This document shows positions 1 through 8,455 of a stretch of 64,000 bases of DNA, one piece after another. A program made the translations under genes and the position numbers. The stretch spans positions 124,001 to 188,000 of the forward strand of contig NZ_JHYQ01000003.1 of NCBI RefSeq assembly GCF_000621325.1. Direction: 5' to 3'. Below the pieces are notes generated by a model, which worked only from the letters and a program-made list of their open reading frames with translations, was not told where the DNA came from and made no database searches. The DNA is from Thiothrix lacustris DSM 21227. GTDB taxonomy: Bacteria; Pseudomonadota; Gammaproteobacteria; Thiotrichales; Thiotrichaceae. Each line of letters opens with the position of its first letter. The stretch's first letter is position 1.

Positions 1-3000
1 GAATTCGCCCCGGTATTGCTGGACGGTTTCATCCCGCTGCATCTGGATAGCCCCTTACCCACGCGCATGGGGCAGGATGGCAAGCTGCAAGTGCAACTGC
101 GCCCCGGCGAATGGACGCTCAAACTCACCGGGCGTTCCCCCGCCAACCTCACCAGTTTAGCCTTGCCCGCCAGTGCAGCACCGTGGCCGAGCGAAGAGGT
201 CTGGGTATTTGAAGCCGATGCGAGTATGCGTCAAGTGCAAGTCGAAGGCGTCAACAGCGTCGACCCCAGCCAGACTCGCTTGCCGGAAGAATGGGCACGA
301 TTCCCCGCTTACTTGATGACCACTGGCAGCAATATGAGCCTCGCAGAACAACATCGCGGCATGGCATCCAGCCCCGCACAAGTCAGCTTGAAGCGCCAGT
401 TGTGGCTGGATTTCGACGGCAAGGGTTACACCCTGCAAGACCAATTGAACGGCACGCTGGCGCAACAGTCACGGCTGGAAGTCTTGCCCGACATCCGTTT
501 GGGCAGGGTCAGCATTGACGGCACACCGCAATTGATTACCCAACAAGCGCAAGGGCAGGCGGATGGTGTGGAAGTGCGCCAGCGTGCCTTGTCGTTGGAA
601 GCCGATAGCCGCTATGTCGCCGACCGTTCCAGCCCACCCGTCAGCGGTTGGCAACAGGAATTGCAACAAGTGAACACCACCCTGCATTTGCCGCCCGGCT
701 GGTTGCTGTTTGCCGCGAGTGGTACGGATAATCTGCCGATGACATGGTTGCAACAATGGAGTTTGCTGGACTTGTTTCTGGTGCTCTTGGTGACAGTCGC
801 CACGGGTTATTTGTATGGCTGGCAATGGGGCAGTGTTGCGGGGCTTGCCTTGTTGTTGACATGGCATCAGCCTGCTGCACCGCGTTTCATCTGGTTGAAT
901 TTGCTGGCGGTGACGGCGTTATTGCGTTCGGTACCTGCCGGAGCCATTCAGTCTTGGCTGGGGCGTTACCGCTGGCTGAGTTTGCTGATATTGGTACTGA
1001 TCGTGTTGCCGTATACCATCGACACGGTGCGCACCGCACTTTACCCACAGTTGCAGGGCGGTGGTGGACAGGTGATGAGTTATCAGCAGGCTAATGTGGC
1101 TGTCGTTGCTCCCGCTGTAGAAGAGGCAGCCCCAGCAGCGGATATGCCTATGCCAGCAGCAGCACCAGCACCCATGATGAAATCCAGAGGGGAGTATGCT
1201 GCCGATAAACTGGAAAGTGGTTTGTCTACTCTCAGTTCTGGCTCTTACAATGCGCCCCGCAATGCCAAGCAGCAAGCCAACCTGCGCGATATTGACCCCA
1301 ACAGCATGATCCAGACCGGCCCCGGCCTGCCCACCTGGCAATGGCAACAGGTGCAACTGGAATGGTCAGGCGTGATTCAGCCCGATGAGCGCATGGGCTT
1401 ATGGTTATTGTCGCCGCTGGTGCATTCCTTGCTGAAAGTGCTGGGTGTGCTGATTTTATTGGTACTGGCGGCGCGTTTGGCCTTGCTGTCCGGCAATCTG
1501 CAAGGCTTGTGGCAAACCGTGCGGCAACCCGGTCGCTGGTGGTCAACAGGGCTGTTGCTGGTAGCCGTACCGTGGGTCTTGGCAGTGCCACAACCCGCTT
1601 GGGCAGAAACGCCTATGCCTGTAACCCCTGAACCTGAGCTATTACAAACCTTGCAGGAACGCTTGCTGCGTGCGCCAGATTGCGTGCCGGACTGTGCGCA
1701 AATCGAACAAATGAACCTGACGCTGGGTAACGATGGTTTGGCAGTACGCTTGCGGGTACATGCTGCAACGCAAGTCGCAGTACCTTTGCCGGTAAGCCAA
1801 AGCACTTGGTTGCCGACCACGGTGCTGGTCGATAATACCCCGACCCAAGCGCTGCGCCGCGATGCTGCCCAGCAATTGTGGGTGGTATTGGCGCAAGGTC
1901 AGCACGATGTGGTGTTGCAAGGCAGCTTGCCGACCCGTAGCAGCGTGGCCTTGCCTTTGCCGCTCAAGCCGCACCGGGTGACCTGGCAGGGCGAAGGCTG
2001 GCAAGTGAACGGCATCCGCGATAACGGCGTGCCCGAAGACCAGTTACAGCTCAACCGCACCGCCGCGACCACCAGCGAAGCCAATTTGCAGGATATGCCG
2101 AATTTACCCGCCTTCGTTAAAATCGGGCGGCGGCTTGATTTGGGGCTGGACTGGTATGTGACCACCACGGTCAGCCGCGTGTCCGACAGTGCCGCACCGA
2201 TCAGTTTGTCGATTCCCTTGCTGCCGGGCGAACAGCCGTTGAGTGAGCAATTCACCATCAAGGACAATGCGGTACAAATCAACCTCAAGCCACAACAGGA
2301 CACGCTGGAATGGACTTCGCGCCTGCCACAGGCCGAACAACTCCAGCTTACCGCCAGCCAGAACAATGCGTGGCTGGAAGAATGGCGGGTCGCCGCCAGC
2401 CCGGTCTGGCATGTTGAAGCGAGTGGCTTGCCCGTCAATGCCTACGAAGAAGCCGACGCGCAAGGCTCGTTGCTATGGAAACCGTGGGCAGGTGAAAAGC
2501 TCACTTTAGCGATCAATCGCCCCAGTGGGGTAGAAGGGCAAACCGTCACCCTGCTCGCCAGCCAGACACAGGTGGAAGTTGGCAAACGCGCCCGTGACGT
2601 GACCTTGCGCCTGAATCTACAAAGTAGCCGGGGTTCGCAACACAGCATCAGCCTGCCGGAAGGCACGGTGGTGCAAAGCCTGACGATTGACGGCACCAAA
2701 CAGGCGATTCAGCAGCAGCAAGGCAAAGTCGTGTTGCCGCTCTTGCCGCGCAAACAGGAAGCCGTGCTGGAATGGCAGGAAAGTGGCGCAATGCCCTTGC
2801 ATTACACCTTCCCTGCCGTGGATTTGGGCTTGCCGAGCGTGAACAGCGAAGCGACGTTACAACTGCCGGAAGACCGCTGGATTTTGTGGACACACGGACC
2901 CTTGCTGGGGCCTGCGGTGCTGTTCTGGGGCATGTTGGTGGTCTTACTGGTGTTGTCGATTGGCTTGGGGCGGTCGCGCCTTACCCCGCTGAAAAGCTGG

Positions 3001-3501
3001 CAGTGGTTTTTGCTGGGCATTGGTTTGAGCCAAAGCACGTCGTTTTTGATGGTGCTGATGGCGTTCTGGCTGATTGCTTTGGCGATGCGCGGCAAACTTT
3101 CGCTGGAGGGATGGAAACGTCCGACTTGGCAATTTAATGCGATGCAGGTAGGGCTGGCATTTTTGACGTTGATTGCGCTGGTAACGTTAGTGGGGGCGGT
3201 GGCCAAAGGCTTGTTGGGTTCGCCGAATATGCAGATTGTGGGCAACGGCTCGTGGGCGCAACAGTTGCAGTGGTATCAAGATCGGGTCGCGGGTGTATTG
3301 CCGCAGCCGGGCGTCATCAGCGTGCCGATTTTGTATTACCGTTTGCTGATGCTGGCTTGGGCATTGTGGCTGGCGGTGGCGTTGTTGGGTTGGTTACGTT
3401 GGGGTTGGGCTGCCATCAACCACGGTGGGTTGTGGCAGACGGAAGAGAAAACCACGCCTCCCCCAGCGCCTACACCACCCGATGCGCCACAAACTTACTG
3501 A
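1..3501 (+). CDS. Large multi-spanning membrane protein of unknown function (5' end missing)
   Basis: The frame is open from the first base, so the real start lies upstream; the first start codon inside the window is TTG at 16. About 1,160 residues are visible. Counting from that TTG, a mainly soluble beta-rich region comes first, followed by a cluster of hydrophobic helices at about residues 247-340, a low-complexity Ala/Pro/Met linker near 360-390, two more helices near 465-530, a long soluble region, and a final group of membrane segments from about 955 to 1140. The tail is proline-rich. I recognise no enzymatic motif and assign no function. It is probably an inner-membrane protein with large periplasmic domains. 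The 3' end overlaps the convergent ATP-grasp gene by 32 bases. Confidence 0.85.
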   Translation, partial: EFAPVLLDGFIPLHLDSPLPTRMGQDGKLQVQLRPGEWTLKLTGRSPANLTSLALPASAAPWPSEEVWVFEADASMRQVQVEGVNSVDPSQTRLPEEWARFPAYLMTTGSNMSLAEQHRGMASSPAQVSLKRQLWLDFDGKGYTLQDQLNGTLAQQSRLEVLPDIRLGRVSIDGTPQLITQQAQGQADGVEVRQRALSLEADSRYVADRSSPPVSGWQQELQQVNTTLHLPPGWLLFAASGTDNLPMTWLQQWSLLDLFLVLLVTVATGYLYGWQWGSVAGLALLLTWHQPAAPRFIWLNLLAVTALLRSVPAGAIQSWLGRYRWLSLLILVLIVLPYTIDTVRTALYPQLQGGGGQVMSYQQANVAVVAPAVEEAAPAADMPMPAAAPAPMMKSRGEYAADKLESGLSTLSSGSYNAPRNAKQQANLRDIDPNSMIQTGPGLPTWQWQQVQLEWSGVIQPDERMGLWLLSPLVHSLLKVLGVLILLVLAARLALLSGNLQGLWQTVRQPGRWWSTGLLLVAVPWVLAVPQPAWAETPMPVTPEPELLQTLQERLLRAPDCVPDCAQIEQMNLTLGNDGLAVRLRVHAATQVAVPLPVSQSTWLPTTVLVDNTPTQALRRDAAQQLWVVLAQGQHDVVLQGSLPTRSSVALPLPLKPHRVTWQGEGWQVNGIRDNGVPEDQLQLNRTAATTSEANLQDMPNLPAFVKIGRRLDLGLDWYVTTTVSRVSDSAAPISLSIPLLPGEQPLSEQFTIKDNAVQINLKPQQDTLEWTSRLPQAEQLQLTASQNNAWLEEWRVAASPVWHVEASGLPVNAYEEADAQGSLLWKPWAGEKLTLAINRPSGVEGQTVTLLASQTQVEVGKRARDVTLRLNLQSSRGSQHSISLPEGTVVQSLTIDGTKQAIQQQQGKVVLPLLPRKQEAVLEWQESGAMPLHYTFPAVDLGLPSVNSEATLQLPEDRWILWTHGPLLGPAVLFWGMLVVLLVLSIGLGRSRLTPLKSWQWFLLGIGLSQSTSFLMVLMAFWLIALAMRGKLSLEGWKRPTWQFNAMQVGLAFLTLIALVTLVGAVAKGLLGSPNMQIVGNGSWAQQLQWYQDRVAGVLPQPGVISVPILYYRLLMLAWALWLAVALLGWLRWGWAAINHGGLWQTEEKTTPPPAPTPPDAPQTY

Positions 3502-4648
3502 GATTATCGAGGATCTCGCCGCCGCGTCGGAAGCCTAGTCCACAGGCTTCCCACGCAAAGAACACGCCTGCTTGATAGCTGCGCCCTTGCGCATCTTGCG
3601 GGTAGTCGGCGAATGCTTGATAAATGGTGCGGTAGCGGTCGTATTCGCCGGGGATTGACTTGATGATATTGCCAGCCGCGTCGTAAATGACGGTGTTGGC
3701 ACCTTCACGCCCGAACATTTTTTTCGCGACCTGTTTTTTGCCTTGCAAGACTTCGGTGCGGGTTTCCAGCAGGTAGGGCGAATCCGGGAACAAGTCGTAC
3801 AGCACTTTCATCATGCCCTTGCTCTGGAACAGCAGGGTGTAGGCCGGGTTGAGGATTACTGTATCGGTATTGCGGGTGATGTCATCGAGAATGCCGTTGA
3901 TGCCGTCGGTTTGCAGGGCAATGTCTTCCCACGGGTAGAGCTTGAACCAGTAGTCGAAGCGCGTTCCGGCAGGGTTGAAAATGCCTTCTTGTTCCAGGAA
4001 GCCCACTTCATCCATGTAACAAAAATCGGTCTGGAAACCCGCATCATTCGCCATTTGTTGCAGGAAGCGCACGGTGCGTTCGTCTTCCGGCAGGTCGCGG
4101 ATGCTGGAAAACAGGATGTTCTGGTAGTTGTAGGCATCACCGAACGTTTGCGGGTCTGCCTCGCCTGTGACCAAACGCTGGAAGTTTTTCACGAGGCTGT
4201 CGTACACCGTGTTGAATTGTGCGGCTTCGTTCATGCCGTTGGCTTTGAGCAGTGCCCATTGCACGATGGCCGTTTCAAACAGGCTGGTCGGGGTGTCGGC
4301 ATTGAATTCAATCAGCTTGATCGGCAGGCCGTCGACACCACCCGCAAAATCGAAGCGTCCGTAAAGGTGACGGTGGTCGTTTTCCCAACTACGCCTGATC
4401 GGGTCGATGAGGTTGTAGGGAATATCGAGCGCCAGAAACAGGTCGTTGTCGATGACGTGCTGGGCTGCTTCCACGTACATGTCGTAGAGTGCATTGGCGG
4501 CGGTGTAATAGGCTTCTGTTTCGGCTTCGGTGACTTGCACGATTTCATCGGCGATATAGGGCTGGCCGTCGAGATCGGTATGCCAGGTCATGCCCACTTC
4601 TTCCATCAATGCAGGGCTGATGGGTTGTACTTTTTCCAGTTGAATCAT
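3470..4648 (-). CDS. Glutathionylspermidine synthase-like ATP-grasp ligase (YgiC/YjfC family)
   Basis: 392 residues, close to E. coli YgiC and YjfC (about 386). It shows the family block EFNADTPTSLFE near residue 115, FKLYPWE in the middle and FGREGAN near residue 315, which belong to the pre-ATP-grasp and ATP-grasp parts of glutathionylspermidine synthase. The N-terminal amidase half of bifunctional Gsp synthetase is absent, so only an ATP-dependent carboxylate-amine ligation is expected; the real substrate of YgiC-type proteins is not settled. It starts 3 bases after the stop of the upstream lipoprotein gene, so the two are almost certainly cotranscribed, matching the ygiB-ygiC arrangement in enterics. 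The 3' end overlaps the convergent membrane-protein gene. Confidence 0.88.
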   Translation of the reverse strand: MIQLEKVQPISPALMEEVGMTWHTDLDGQPYIADEIVQVTEAETEAYYTAANALYDMYVEAAQHVIDNDLFLALDIPYNLIDPIRRSWENDHRHLYGRFDFAGGVDGLPIKLIEFNADTPTSLFETAIVQWALLKANGMNEAAQFNTVYDSLVKNFQRLVTGEADPQTFGDAYNYQNILFSSIRDLPEDERTVRFLQQMANDAGFQTDFCYMDEVGFLEQEGIFNPAGTRFDYWFKLYPWEDIALQTDGINGILDDITRNTDTVILNPAYTLLFQSKGMMKVLYDLFPDSPYLLETRTEVLQGKKQVAKKMFGREGANTVIYDAAGNIIKSIPGEYDRYRTIYQAFADYPQDAQGRSYQAGVFFAWEACGLGFRRGGEILDNLSKFVAHRVV

Positions 4649-4651
4649 GAT

Positions 4652-5296
4652 TTAACCACCGAATGCGTTGGTGCCGGAACGGTTGCTGGGGTTGGATGTG
4701 CCGCTGTTGTTGCCGAAAAAGCCCGATTTGGGTTGTTGGCCTTGATTCGGGTTGACCGCGCGGGTATCCATGCCACCACTTTTGGGGCGACTGATGGAGG
4801 TTTGCGCCCGGCTGGCTTGTTGTTGCTGGTGTTGTTGGTAATTGGAGTTGCCCATCAGCTTGTTGGCAATCATGCCGCCTAGTAAAGCGCCAGCAGCGGA
4901 TGCGAGAATGGTTTCACCCAGACTCAATCCCTGATTTTCGGCTATGGGCTGTGCCAGTTTGGAGGCGCCGTCTTCAACTCTTTTGGCTTCTGCCTCCGCC
5001 ATTGTTTTTAGTTCTGCGGCCGTCAGGATGCGCTCGTTGCCGTTCAGGTCTTTGAGAATGGCGCGGGTTTCGCTTGCGGGGTATTTTTCTTTCAGCTCGT
5101 AGGTGTCGGGGTTAGCGCCAGTTTGCTGGATAATCATCAGCATACCTTCGCTTTTTGCGGCGTCTGAAAGGTTGTTGGGCGGTGGGGGCGTAGGGGGCTG
5201 ATCACCGCCACAACCTTGCAGGCTGGTAAGAATGGTTAACCCAAGGCTACCTACCATTGAATAAGAAAAAATGCGTTTGATGTAAGGTTTGCTCAT
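4652..5296 (-). CDS. Lipoprotein with Gln/Asn/Gly-rich tail, partner of the YgiC-like ligase
   Basis: Starting at the ATG at 5296 gives 214 residues with an N-terminal hydrophobic segment ending in LTSLQGC, a plausible lipobox. The frame stays open to a further-upstream start at 5413, but that adds 39 residues before the signal peptide and runs into the divergent gene, so I prefer 5296. After the lipidation site come a Pro-rich stretch, a soluble helical region, a small Gly/Ala hydrophobic patch (residues about 130-145) and a low-complexity Q/S/G/N tail. Position directly upstream of a ygiC homologue and overall build resemble E. coli YgiB (UPF0441), though the sequence similarity I can see is compositional. 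Likely an envelope lipoprotein. Confidence 0.75.
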   Translation of the reverse strand: MSKPYIKRIFSYSMVGSLGLTILTSLQGCGGDQPPTPPPPNNLSDAAKSEGMLMIIQQTGANPDTYELKEKYPASETRAILKDLNGNERILTAAELKTMAEAEAKRVEDGASKLAQPIAENQGLSLGETILASAAGALLGGMIANKLMGNSNYQQHQQQQASRAQTSISRPKSGGMDTRAVNPNQGQQPKSGFFGNNSGTSNPSNRSGTNAFGG

Positions 5297-5412
5297 GTTA
5301 ATGGGTCTCATGCCGATTGTCTGGAAAAGCTGTGGAATGTGCAGTTTACCGCGATAATTCACGGGTGCACGCACAAACCCTAACAATAAATGAAATTTTA
5401 AGAGAGTCTGCA

Positions 5413-5904
5413 ATGAAAAAAATAATTGCCATTACATCCCTATTGGCTTCCTTATTTGTATCACCTTTAGTGATGGCAGAAGCCATCAATATCAACACTG
5501 CGGATGTTGCCGCGTTGGATTCTTTAGAAGGTATCGGCGCGAAGAAAGCCGAAGCTATTATTGCTTATCGTACTCAACACGGTGAGTTCAAGGCATTGGA
5601 AGAGCTAAAAGAAGTACCGGGTATTGGCGATAAAATGTTTGATAAGATTAAGGAAAATATTGCCCTGACAGACGGTACAACTCAGTCTGCTGAACCAGTA
5701 GCGGAAAAAGATGTCGAAAAGGTAGTGGATGTTGCTGATAAGCCTGCCGATAAGGCGACTACTGATGCAGCAGCAAGCGCTACAGTTGAGGTGAAGGATG
5801 AGAAAGCTGCTGTAAAAGAAGAGACGGCTGATAAAAAAGCTGATGCCGCAGTAGTAACCGATAAAGTATCTAATAAAGCCGAAGTCAAAGCAGATAAATC
5901 CTGA
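5413..5904 (+). CDS. ComEA-like secreted helix-hairpin-helix DNA-binding protein with charged tail
   Basis: 163 residues from the ATG at 5413, preceded by a purine-rich AAGAGAG ribosome site. Residues 1-22 form a signal peptide ending VMA. Residues about 24-85 are the ComEA module: ININTAD, then two helix-hairpin-helix motifs, LEGIGAKKA and VPGIGDKM. ComEA proteins bind incoming double-stranded DNA in the periplasm during natural transformation. The remaining 80 residues form a repetitive Ala/Asp/Glu/Lys/Val tail, which is unusual because gammaproteobacterial ComEA proteins normally end shortly after the HhH module. No other competence genes lie nearby. It is divergent from the lipoprotein gene, sharing a short intergenic region. 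Confidence 0.85.
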   Translation: MKKIIAITSLLASLFVSPLVMAEAININTADVAALDSLEGIGAKKAEAIIAYRTQHGEFKALEELKEVPGIGDKMFDKIKENIALTDGTTQSAEPVAEKDVEKVVDVADKPADKATTDAAASATVEVKDEKAAVKEETADKKADAAVVTDKVSNKAEVKADKS

Positions 5905-5971
5905 TTGATTTTTGTTATCCTAAGATAGGCGTAGTAATAGTGCTCACGCCTATCCATTCATGAGGGTAAGC

Positions 5972-7003
5972 ATGCAAACAACTAAAAAAATTCTAGTCAC
6001 TGGCGGGGCGGGTTATATCGGTTCGCATACCTGCGTGGAACTGCTGGCAGCAGGCTTTCAGGTGGTGGTGCTGGATAATCTGTGTAACAGTTCGCCGGAA
6101 TCATTGCGCCGAGTCGCCGAGATTAGCGGGCAAGCCAGCATTCCATTTTACGAAGGCGATATTCGTGACCCGGTGCTGCTCGATAGGATTTTTAAGGAAC
6201 AGGCTATTTATAGCGTCATCCATTTCGCCGGTTTGAAAGCGGTGGGTGAGTCTGTCGAAAAACCACTGGAATATTACGACAACAATGTTGCAGGCACAGT
6301 GTCGCTATTGCAGGCGATGCAGCGGCATGGGGTCAGGAATATTGTATTCAGCTCCTCTGCCACGGTGTATGGCGACCCGCATACCACCCCGATTCAGGAA
6401 CATTTCCCGCTGTCTGCAACCAACCCGTATGGGCGTTCTAAGCTGATGATTGAGGAAATGCTCGGCGACCTTTATAAGGCAGACCCTGCTTGGAAGATTG
6501 CTTTGTTGCGTTATTTTAATCCGGTTGGGGCACATGAAAGCGGCAAGATTGGCGAAGACCCGCAAGGTGTCCCCAATAACTTGATGCCCTACATTGCTCG
6601 TGTTGCCGTGGGGCAGTATGAATACCTGTCCGTGTTTGGCGGTGATTACCCGACACAGGATGGTACGGGCGTGCGTGATTATATTCACGTGGTGGATCTG
6701 GCAAAAGGTCATGTGAAAGCGCTGGAAGCTTTTCTGCGTGGGGATGTGCCTAACCTGCTACTGATTAACCTTGGTACTGGGCAAGGCTATTCGGTGCTGG
6801 ATATGGTGAAAGCCTTTGCAGAAGCGAGTGGGCGTGAGGTGCCTTACCGTATTGTCGCGCGGCGTGCTGGTGATATTGCTTGTTGTTACGCTGATCCTGC
6901 TTTGGCAGAGCAATTGATTCACTGGAAAGCCGAGAAAAATCTAGTGGAAATGTGTCAGGACACGTGGCACTGGCAGAAGCATAACCCACAGGGATATAAT
7001 TAA
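5972..7003 (+). CDS. galE: UDP-glucose 4-epimerase
   Basis: 343 residues. The start at 5972 is preferred over the in-frame ATG at 5960 because the sequence between them contains a ribosome site (GAGGGTAAGC). It has the extended-SDR Rossmann motif GGAGYIGS near the N-terminus, the catalytic Ser region SSSATVYG followed by the Tyr of [11 protein letters not shown], and the GalE-typical RYFNPVGAH and [12 protein letters not shown] blocks. It interconverts UDP-glucose and UDP-galactose in the cytoplasm, supplying galactose for surface polysaccharide. The next gene encodes a polysaccharide-export lipoprotein about 185 bases downstream, which fits an exopolysaccharide role, although no glycosyltransferase operon surrounds them. 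Confidence 0.95.
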   Translation: MQTTKKILVTGGAGYIGSHTCVELLAAGFQVVVLDNLCNSSPESLRRVAEISGQASIPFYEGDIRDPVLLDRIFKEQAIYSVIHFAGLKAVGESVEKPLEYYDNNVAGTVSLLQAMQRHGVRNIVFSSSATVYGDPHTTPIQEHFPLSATNPYGRSKLMIEEMLGDLYKADPAWKIALLRYFNPVGAHESGKIGEDPQGVPNNLMPYIARVAVGQYEYLSVFGGDYPTQDGTGVRDYIHVVDLAKGHVKALEAFLRGDVPNLLLINLGTGQGYSVLDMVKAFAEASGREVPYRIVARRAGDIACCYADPALAEQLIHWKAEKNLVEMCQDTWHWQKHNPQGYN

Positions 7004-7187
7004 TGCTTGTGCTATATAAATAGCGATAGAGGGTGTCAACTTGGTCTATAGTCCTGTTGTCTGCATATTGTTTACGTTTAGACGATCGGGAGTCGTGAAC
7101 AATTGGCAGGGCATTTAGTATTTCATACGAAGAAGGCTAACCCCTTATCCCACTAAATTGTTAAAAATATTATCAGGGAGATCCCCC

Positions 7188-7871
7188 ATGAAAATGACTT
7201 GGAAATTAGCATTTCCGTTTCTGGCTGCAATGATTCTATCAGCTTGTTCCAATAATATTCCTCAACATGCGGCGTTGCCCGGTTCTACAGCGAGTGTGGC
7301 ATCAGCCAGTTTACCAACAGGTACATCAGGCAGTGACCGGATTGCACCGCAGGATTTGCTGGAAATTGATGTCTTTAAAGTGCCAGATCTTTCTAAAGAA
7401 GTACGTGTTGATGATAACGGCAATATTACCTTAGCGTTGATTGGAACGGTACATGCGCAAGGGATGTCAGCCAGCCAGTTGGAACAGCAGATTGCTGCCC
7501 GTCTGGAAAAGGATTACATGCATAATCCACAAGTGAATGTATTAGTGAAAGAAGCCACGGCAAGCAAAATTACCGTTTCCGGTGCAGTCAATACGCCGGG
7601 TGTTTACCCATTAGCAGGTGATACTACGCTGACGCAAGCAATTGCTTTGGCTCAAGGTTTAAGCCGTTTGGCCGTTAAGGATAATGTCACTGTCTTCCGC
7701 AACGGCAAGCCTTATACGGTGCTGTTGTCTGAAGTTGAAATGGGTAAAGTGGCTGACCCGGTTGTGATTGCAGGTGATAAAATTCAAGTGCATACATCCG
7801 TAACCAAAGAAGCAGTACAGGATTACGGTGGTGTAGGTGGTTTACTGTCACCCTTCACTTTGTTTCAGTAA
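7188..7871 (+). CDS. Polysaccharide export lipoprotein (Wza/BexD-type, Poly_export and SLBB)
   Basis: 227 residues from the ATG at 7188, which has a good site (CAGGGAGAT) upstream. A signal peptide ends in the lipobox LSAC near residue 20. The region APQDLLEIDVFKVPDLS opens the polysaccharide biosynthesis/export domain, and VSGAVNTPGVYPL begins an SLBB domain. Full-length Wza proteins are about 380 residues with more SLBB repeats and a C-terminal transmembrane helix, so this is a short family member, comparable to XrtA/Eps-type export lipoproteins. It probably forms or regulates an outer-membrane polysaccharide pore. It is followed by a strong intrinsic terminator. Confidence 0.88.
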   Translation: MKMTWKLAFPFLAAMILSACSNNIPQHAALPGSTASVASASLPTGTSGSDRIAPQDLLEIDVFKVPDLSKEVRVDDNGNITLALIGTVHAQGMSASQLEQQIAARLEKDYMHNPQVNVLVKEATASKITVSGAVNTPGVYPLAGDTTLTQAIALAQGLSRLAVKDNVTVFRNGKPYTVLLSEVEMGKVADPVVIAGDKIQVHTSVTKEAVQDYGGVGGLLSPFTLFQ

Positions 7872-7901
7872 GTATTAGTACTCTCACGGGTAAATAGTTT
7901 T

Positions 7902-7929
7902 AGGGCGGCTGGTTTCAGTCGCCCTTTTT
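7902..7929 (+). terminator. Rho-independent terminator after the polysaccharide export gene
   Basis: A 9-bp stem (AGGGCGGCT with AGTCGCCCT, one G-U pair) with a 6-base loop is followed by a run of five T. It lies about 30 bases after the stop at 7871 and before the convergent DUF3465 gene. Confidence 0.85.
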
Positions 7930-7946
7930 GCATGGGTTCATTCGCT

Positions 7947-8438
7947 TTAGTCGTAACGCTTGCCTGCGTATTCGATCCAGCCACCTCGGCGGCCTTTAGG
8001 ATCATGGTGTGTCCAGTGCAGCACGCCACCTCGGTTATTCCACACGTATTCGCCGCTGACGATAGCCGCTCCCCCTTCCTGAACCGGAATGCGCTGGGCA
8101 AGGTCAATATTGTGCGCCACCAGCAAGGTGATGTCGGGGGTCAGTGCCAGCAGGAAACGTTGATGTTGGCTGCCGTCGCGGTCATCTTGCAGCACTTTGA
8201 CAACCTTGCCTTGTACCGTTGTCCAAAACTTAGCATTCGGGTCGTTTTGTGAACGGCTAATTTGATCAATGGCTTGGCGATAGTCATTGCTGCCGCCTGT
8301 GCTGGTACGGGTTTCTGCTGCAACGGCTGTTGACGATCGAGCGCTTTGCGAATTATTTGGCGCTTGATAGTATTGATAAAGCGCCAAGATGGCAGCACTG
8401 GCTAGGAAGACTAGCCCTTTCATAAGTTTTTGTTGCAT
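7947..8438 (-). CDS. DUF3465 family protein with N-terminal membrane anchor
   Basis: 163 residues. An N-terminal hydrophobic helix (about residues 7-22) acts as signal anchor or signal peptide, followed by a Ser/Thr-rich linker. The C-terminal half has a small beta-barrel look with the family signature GGVLHWTHHDPKGR followed by GGWIEYAGK, which I recognise from DUF3465 proteins, whose function is unknown. It is probably periplasmic or membrane-tethered. An alternative start is the ATG at 8423; neither has a strong ribosome site. It begins 17 bases after the GTPase gene, so it is likely the last gene of that minus-strand operon. Confidence 0.75.
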   Translation of the reverse strand: MQQKLMKGLVFLASAAILALYQYYQAPNNSQSARSSTAVAAETRTSTGGSNDYRQAIDQISRSQNDPNAKFWTTVQGKVVKVLQDDRDGSQHQRFLLALTPDITLLVAHNIDLAQRIPVQEGGAAIVSGEYVWNNRGGVLHWTHHDPKGRRGGWIEYAGKRYD

Positions 8439-8455
8439 GGGTTACTGTTGTTTTA

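Noticed and set aside
3743-4882. 379-codon plus-strand frame opposite the YgiC-like gene
   Set aside because: The minus-strand genes have family motifs and a lipobox; the plus frame has neither motif nor ribosome site.
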